Assembly: GCA_964489525.1 (NCBI GenBank)
Contig: CAZAYY010000024.1
Coordinates: forward strand, 1-60,331
DNA: 60,331 nucleotides
Direction: 5' to 3'
From: CAZAYY01 sp964489525
GTDB lineage: Bacteria > Chloroflexota > Anaerolineae > Anaerolineales > JABWBV01
Within the stretch, counting starts at the first letter, position 1. Each line of letters begins with the position of its first letter. Below the pieces are notes generated by a model. The model had not been told where the DNA came from and ran no database searches. It saw only the letters and a program-made list of their open reading frames with translations. Position numbers and translations under genes: made by a program. Positions 58,397 through 60,331 of this stretch are shown here, piece after piece.

Positions 58397-59233
58397 TCAT
58401 TCTGCCAGGGGCAGCTTTTCGGCATCCTGGCGAACACCGATATCCACCAGGGCGATGGTCACAGCGCCGCGCGGGCAGGCCGACTGGCAGGCAAAGCACT
58501 TGGTACACGAGGAGAAGTCGGTATCTTTAGAGAGGTTGAGGCCCATTGGGCAGGCTTTCTGGCAGGCTTTACAAGGCCGGCAGACATCTTCCTTGCGGCG
58601 AACTTTGATGAAGGGGTTGAGGGCGCTCAACTGGCTGATGGTTGCGCCCAGGGGACACAGGTCGCGGCACCACGATTGACCGGTTGCCCATTCCGTTCCC
58701 AACAAAACCCCAAACCAGGCCAGGGTTGGGGCCAGGCTGCCGCCTGTTCCGGCGGCAATCGCGCCACGGCAGGCCACGCCAGCCGGGCAAATGGTGCAAA
58801 ACACCGGGTTATGACAGGCAAAAGCCGCTCCCAATACCCCGCCGCTAATCAACCTTTGCGCCAGTTTGCGGTGCTTCCAGGGTTTGCTGTTTTTGGTTGG
58901 GCCCTGGTTGAAAACAAAACGGCCCGGGCAAATCCACGAGCAGAAAAACCGCCCGCTGAACATGATGCCAACCACACCCAAAAGCCCGCCCAGTGCAAAA
59001 ACCGGGGAAAGTTCGCGCGTAGCCAGAATGACCTGGGCAACACCCAACGGGCAGGCAATCCCCCACTCGCCAATCCCGATAAAGCTGGTGGAAACCGTTA
59101 ACTTATTTGATGCGGCGCTGAGCGCAGCCAACACAAAAAAGGTGATGGTAAACGCCGCTCGAATTTTCGGCCAGGGAATGATCGTCCGATCTTTAAGTTT
59201 AACGATGCGTTCGGCTTTCATTGCGACACTCAT
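58397..59233 (-). CDS. Membrane-bound 4Fe-4S protein, NapH-like
   Basis: This 278-residue polyferredoxin-type membrane protein has four or five helices. Two conserved CP motifs occur in or near helices (SGRFFCSWICPGRF; CRDLCPLG), plus two C-terminal 4Fe-4S sites: CRPCKACQKACPMG and CTKCFACQSACPRG. The pattern is that of NapH/CcoG-like quinol-side electron-transfer proteins. It overlaps the NapG-like gene by 4 bases (ATGA), so the pair acts together, passing electrons across the membrane to an unknown terminal reductase. No nap or nos catalytic subunit is near. Confidence 0.85.
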   Translation of the reverse strand: MSVAMKAERIVKLKDRTIIPWPKIRAAFTITFFVLAALSAASNKLTVSTSFIGIGEWGIACPLGVAQVILATRELSPVFALGGLLGVVGIMFSGRFFCSWICPGRFVFNQGPTKNSKPWKHRKLAQRLISGGVLGAAFACHNPVFCTICPAGVACRGAIAAGTGGSLAPTLAWFGVLLGTEWATGQSWCRDLCPLGATISQLSALNPFIKVRRKEDVCRPCKACQKACPMGLNLSKDTDFSSCTKCFACQSACPRGAVTIALVDIGVRQDAEKLPLAE

Positions 59234-59796
59234 GACCGCACCATCATTGCTTTACCATATTTTCGATTCATTCCTTCCTTTGCAGATTGCGGACACACAT
59301 TGACGCAGGCAGCGCAGCCCACGCAGCGTTCCGCATCAATATACGGGCGCAAATTTTCATCCAGGTAAATGGCATCTTTTAAATTCAAACATTCGTCGTA
59401 GCATAAGCGGCAGCCAACGTGATCCCAGGCAATACAGCGAGTGCGGTCAATTTCGGCGGTGCCGATGACCATCGTCTGCGCATCAAAGGGCAAAATCGCG
59501 CCTGTTGGACAGACATCCACACACTTGGCGCAAAAATCGCACCAGCCGTCAATCCCATTCAGGTATGGCGTACCGTCACTGTCCAGGCGGATTGCGTCGC
59601 GGTCGCAAATATTGGCGCAGCGCCCACAGTGGATGCACGCCGCCAGGAAGGCTGGCTCGGGCAAAGACCCTGGGGGCCGCACCGGTGTGCTGCTGCGGGT
59701 CAGGTATGGGGTAACCATTATACCGAGCAGGCCGCTGCCAACCACGCCCCCTGTTATTCGCAAAAACTCACGCCGGGTGAGTAAATTTTTCAACAT
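59230..59796 (-). CDS. Exported four-cluster ferredoxin, NapG-like
   Basis: This 188-residue protein has a twin-arginine signal (LTRREFLRITGG) and a hydrophobic stretch, so it is folded before export. Four cysteine sites follow: CIHCGRCANICDRDAI, CDFCAKCVDVCPTGAI, CRLCYDECLN and CVGCAACVNVCPQSA. That is the NapG/MauM layout of a periplasmic or extracytoplasmic ferredoxin. It is co-transcribed with the NapH-like membrane partner. The ATG at 59796 has GGAG upstream. Confidence 0.88.
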   Translation of the reverse strand: MLKNLLTRREFLRITGGVVGSGLLGIMVTPYLTRSSTPVRPPGSLPEPAFLAACIHCGRCANICDRDAIRLDSDGTPYLNGIDGWCDFCAKCVDVCPTGAILPFDAQTMVIGTAEIDRTRCIAWDHVGCRLCYDECLNLKDAIYLDENLRPYIDAERCVGCAACVNVCPQSAKEGMNRKYGKAMMVRS

Positions 59797-59915
59797 ACCC
59801 AGGTCTTCTCCATCGGACAAAAATCATCAAACCACATATATAGATATGCAAATATAACACATAAATAAAATTTAATCTTACTGAATTAGATTAAAAAATA
59901 CGGAAAATTAATCGC

Positions 59916-60152
59916 TCAAGATGACCGGCAGCCGGCACAGGAAGACGCTGAACAGCCCCCACAACCTGAACCAGACAAAGAACTGACGTAACCAGATTCG
60001 GAACGGGACATGACCAATGGGATGGAGAGCAAACGCACACTTTGTTCCCCACCGCACGAAGGGCATTCCGTTTCATCGTCACGCCGGTCCATGGCGCGCA
60101 TCAACGTAAAGGTGGTTTTACAATTTGGGCACTGAAAAGAATAGAAAGGCAT
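59916..60152 (-). CDS. FmdB-type zinc ribbon protein
   Basis: This 78-residue protein has the FmdB/CxxC zinc-ribbon domain: Tyr-rich start MPFYSFQCPNCKTTFTL and a second pair ECPSCGG. The family's regulatory role is not well established. The C-terminus is a low-complexity Cys/Ser/Gly tail with two further CxxC-like pairs (GCGGCSASSCAGC), unusual for the family. It is upstream of the NapGH-like pair on the same strand, with 119 bases between, so a link is possible. Confidence 0.8.
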   Translation of the reverse strand: MPFYSFQCPNCKTTFTLMRAMDRRDDETECPSCGGEQSVRLLSIPLVMSRSESGYVSSLSGSGCGGCSASSCAGCRSS

Positions 60153-60180
60153 AGGTCAAATCCACTTCTAATTGAGGCTG

Positions 60181-60209
60181 GGGGACAGGGGCCACAAGCC
60201 CCTGTCCCC
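60181..60209. terminator. Strong hairpin between genes
   Basis: A perfect 11-bp stem GGGGACAGGGG/CCCCTGTCCCC (60181-60191 and 60199-60209) with a 7-base loop follows the stop of the edge gene on the minus strand. There is no long T-run, so termination efficiency is uncertain. Confidence 0.5.
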
Positions 60210-60230
60210 AACCAAAGAGGAGAAAAAATG

Positions 60231-60331
60231 TCAGGCAGTCTTTCGGCTGCGCAGGAAAGGCAGCACGCCGCCTACTGCAGCCAAAATCAGGCCAGGAATA
60301 CCAAAAATCAACACAAGATACGTCGCTGCGC
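60231..60331 (-). CDS. C-terminal end of a membrane-anchored protein (truncated by window edge)
   Basis: Only the last 32 residues are inside the window. They form a hydrophobic helix (TYLVLIFGIPGLILAAVGG) and a short basic tail (LRSRKTA) before a TGA stop. This is the C-terminal tail-anchor form also seen on the propeller protein at 49706, but the protein's identity is unknown. Confidence 0.55.
   Translation of the reverse strand, partial: AATYLVLIFGIPGLILAAVGGVLPFLRSRKTA

Noticed and set aside
60228..60331. Plus-strand ATG with an ideal GAGGAG site running open to the window edge
   Set aside because: The translation is polar and compositionally odd (QNQARNTKNQHK), while the opposite frame gives a clean transmembrane helix plus basic tail. 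The purine run may just be the complement of the pyrimidine tail. Sequence beyond the edge would settle it.
1..60331. CRISPR arrays, transposases, integrases, phage genes, rRNA or tRNA genes
   Set aside because: None was seen on reading both strands; the only repeats are the short intergenic elements listed above.

Overview
The window looks like a chromosomal segment of an Anaerolineae-type member of the Chloroflexota. This is an inference from the moderate GC content, the Thr/Pro-rich stalks behind lipoprotein cysteines, the many near-consensus TTGACA/TATAAT promoters and the mix of CUT1 sugar transporters with large secreted propeller and beta-helix proteins. No rRNA, tRNA, CRISPR array, transposase or phage gene was seen.

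Left part (1-25.9 kb). A minus-strand series comes first: membrane pyrophosphatase (hppA), RecQ, a GH13 alpha-glucan hydrolase with an ATP-grasp protein, and a DEAD-box helicase. Next are a metallo-beta-lactamase-fold hydrolase and a PHP phosphoesterase, bracketed by two copies of a structured repeat of about 154 bp. A TetR-controlled ABC-2 exporter operon follows, with a strong promoter carrying two tandem palindromes. Then come a beta-helix lipoprotein, a deazaflavin-type oxidoreductase, a CBS/GAF hybrid histidine kinase with a response regulator, a glycosyltransferase-B-like protein, a Fur/Zur regulator with an orphan ZnuA, an esterase, thiol peroxidase, an AlkD-like protein and an alpha/beta hydrolase.

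Central part (25.9-49.05 kb). This is the most striking region. Thirteen minus-strand genes run from 48.9 down to 28.2 kb, mostly overlapping or nearly touching: GH94 phosphorylase, a normal sugar-binding lipoprotein, a giant 964-residue binding protein, permease pair A, an NHL-TPR-Yip1 membrane protein, a DUF5696-like secreted protein, permease pair B, a GH144-like lipoprotein, LacI, a cytosolic GH144-like enzyme and a GH35 enzyme. A convergent GH3 beta-glucosidase ends in the tail of the GH35 gene. LacI-type operators sharing the core AAACGTTTCA lie behind the promoters of both the long operon and the GH3 gene. GH3, GH35, GH94 and GH144 all have beta-1,2-glucan-active members, so I read this as a beta-1,2-glucan (sophoro-oligosaccharide) uptake and breakdown regulon. 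In its middle sits a poorly described membrane module: two permease pairs, the giant binding protein, NHL-Yip1 and DUF5696.

Right part (49-60.3 kb). It holds a secreted Ycf48/BNR-like propeller, an AhpD-like protein, a two-gene respiratory-looking module (a histidine-containing polytopic membrane protein plus a monohaem c lipoprotein), a btuFCD cobalamin importer behind a cobalamin riboswitch, a NapGH-like pair of iron-sulphur proteins and an FmdB zinc ribbon. The last gene is cut by the window edge.

Start sites were chosen mainly by Shine-Dalgarno spacing. Family names come from motifs read by eye and from memory; no database search was possible.
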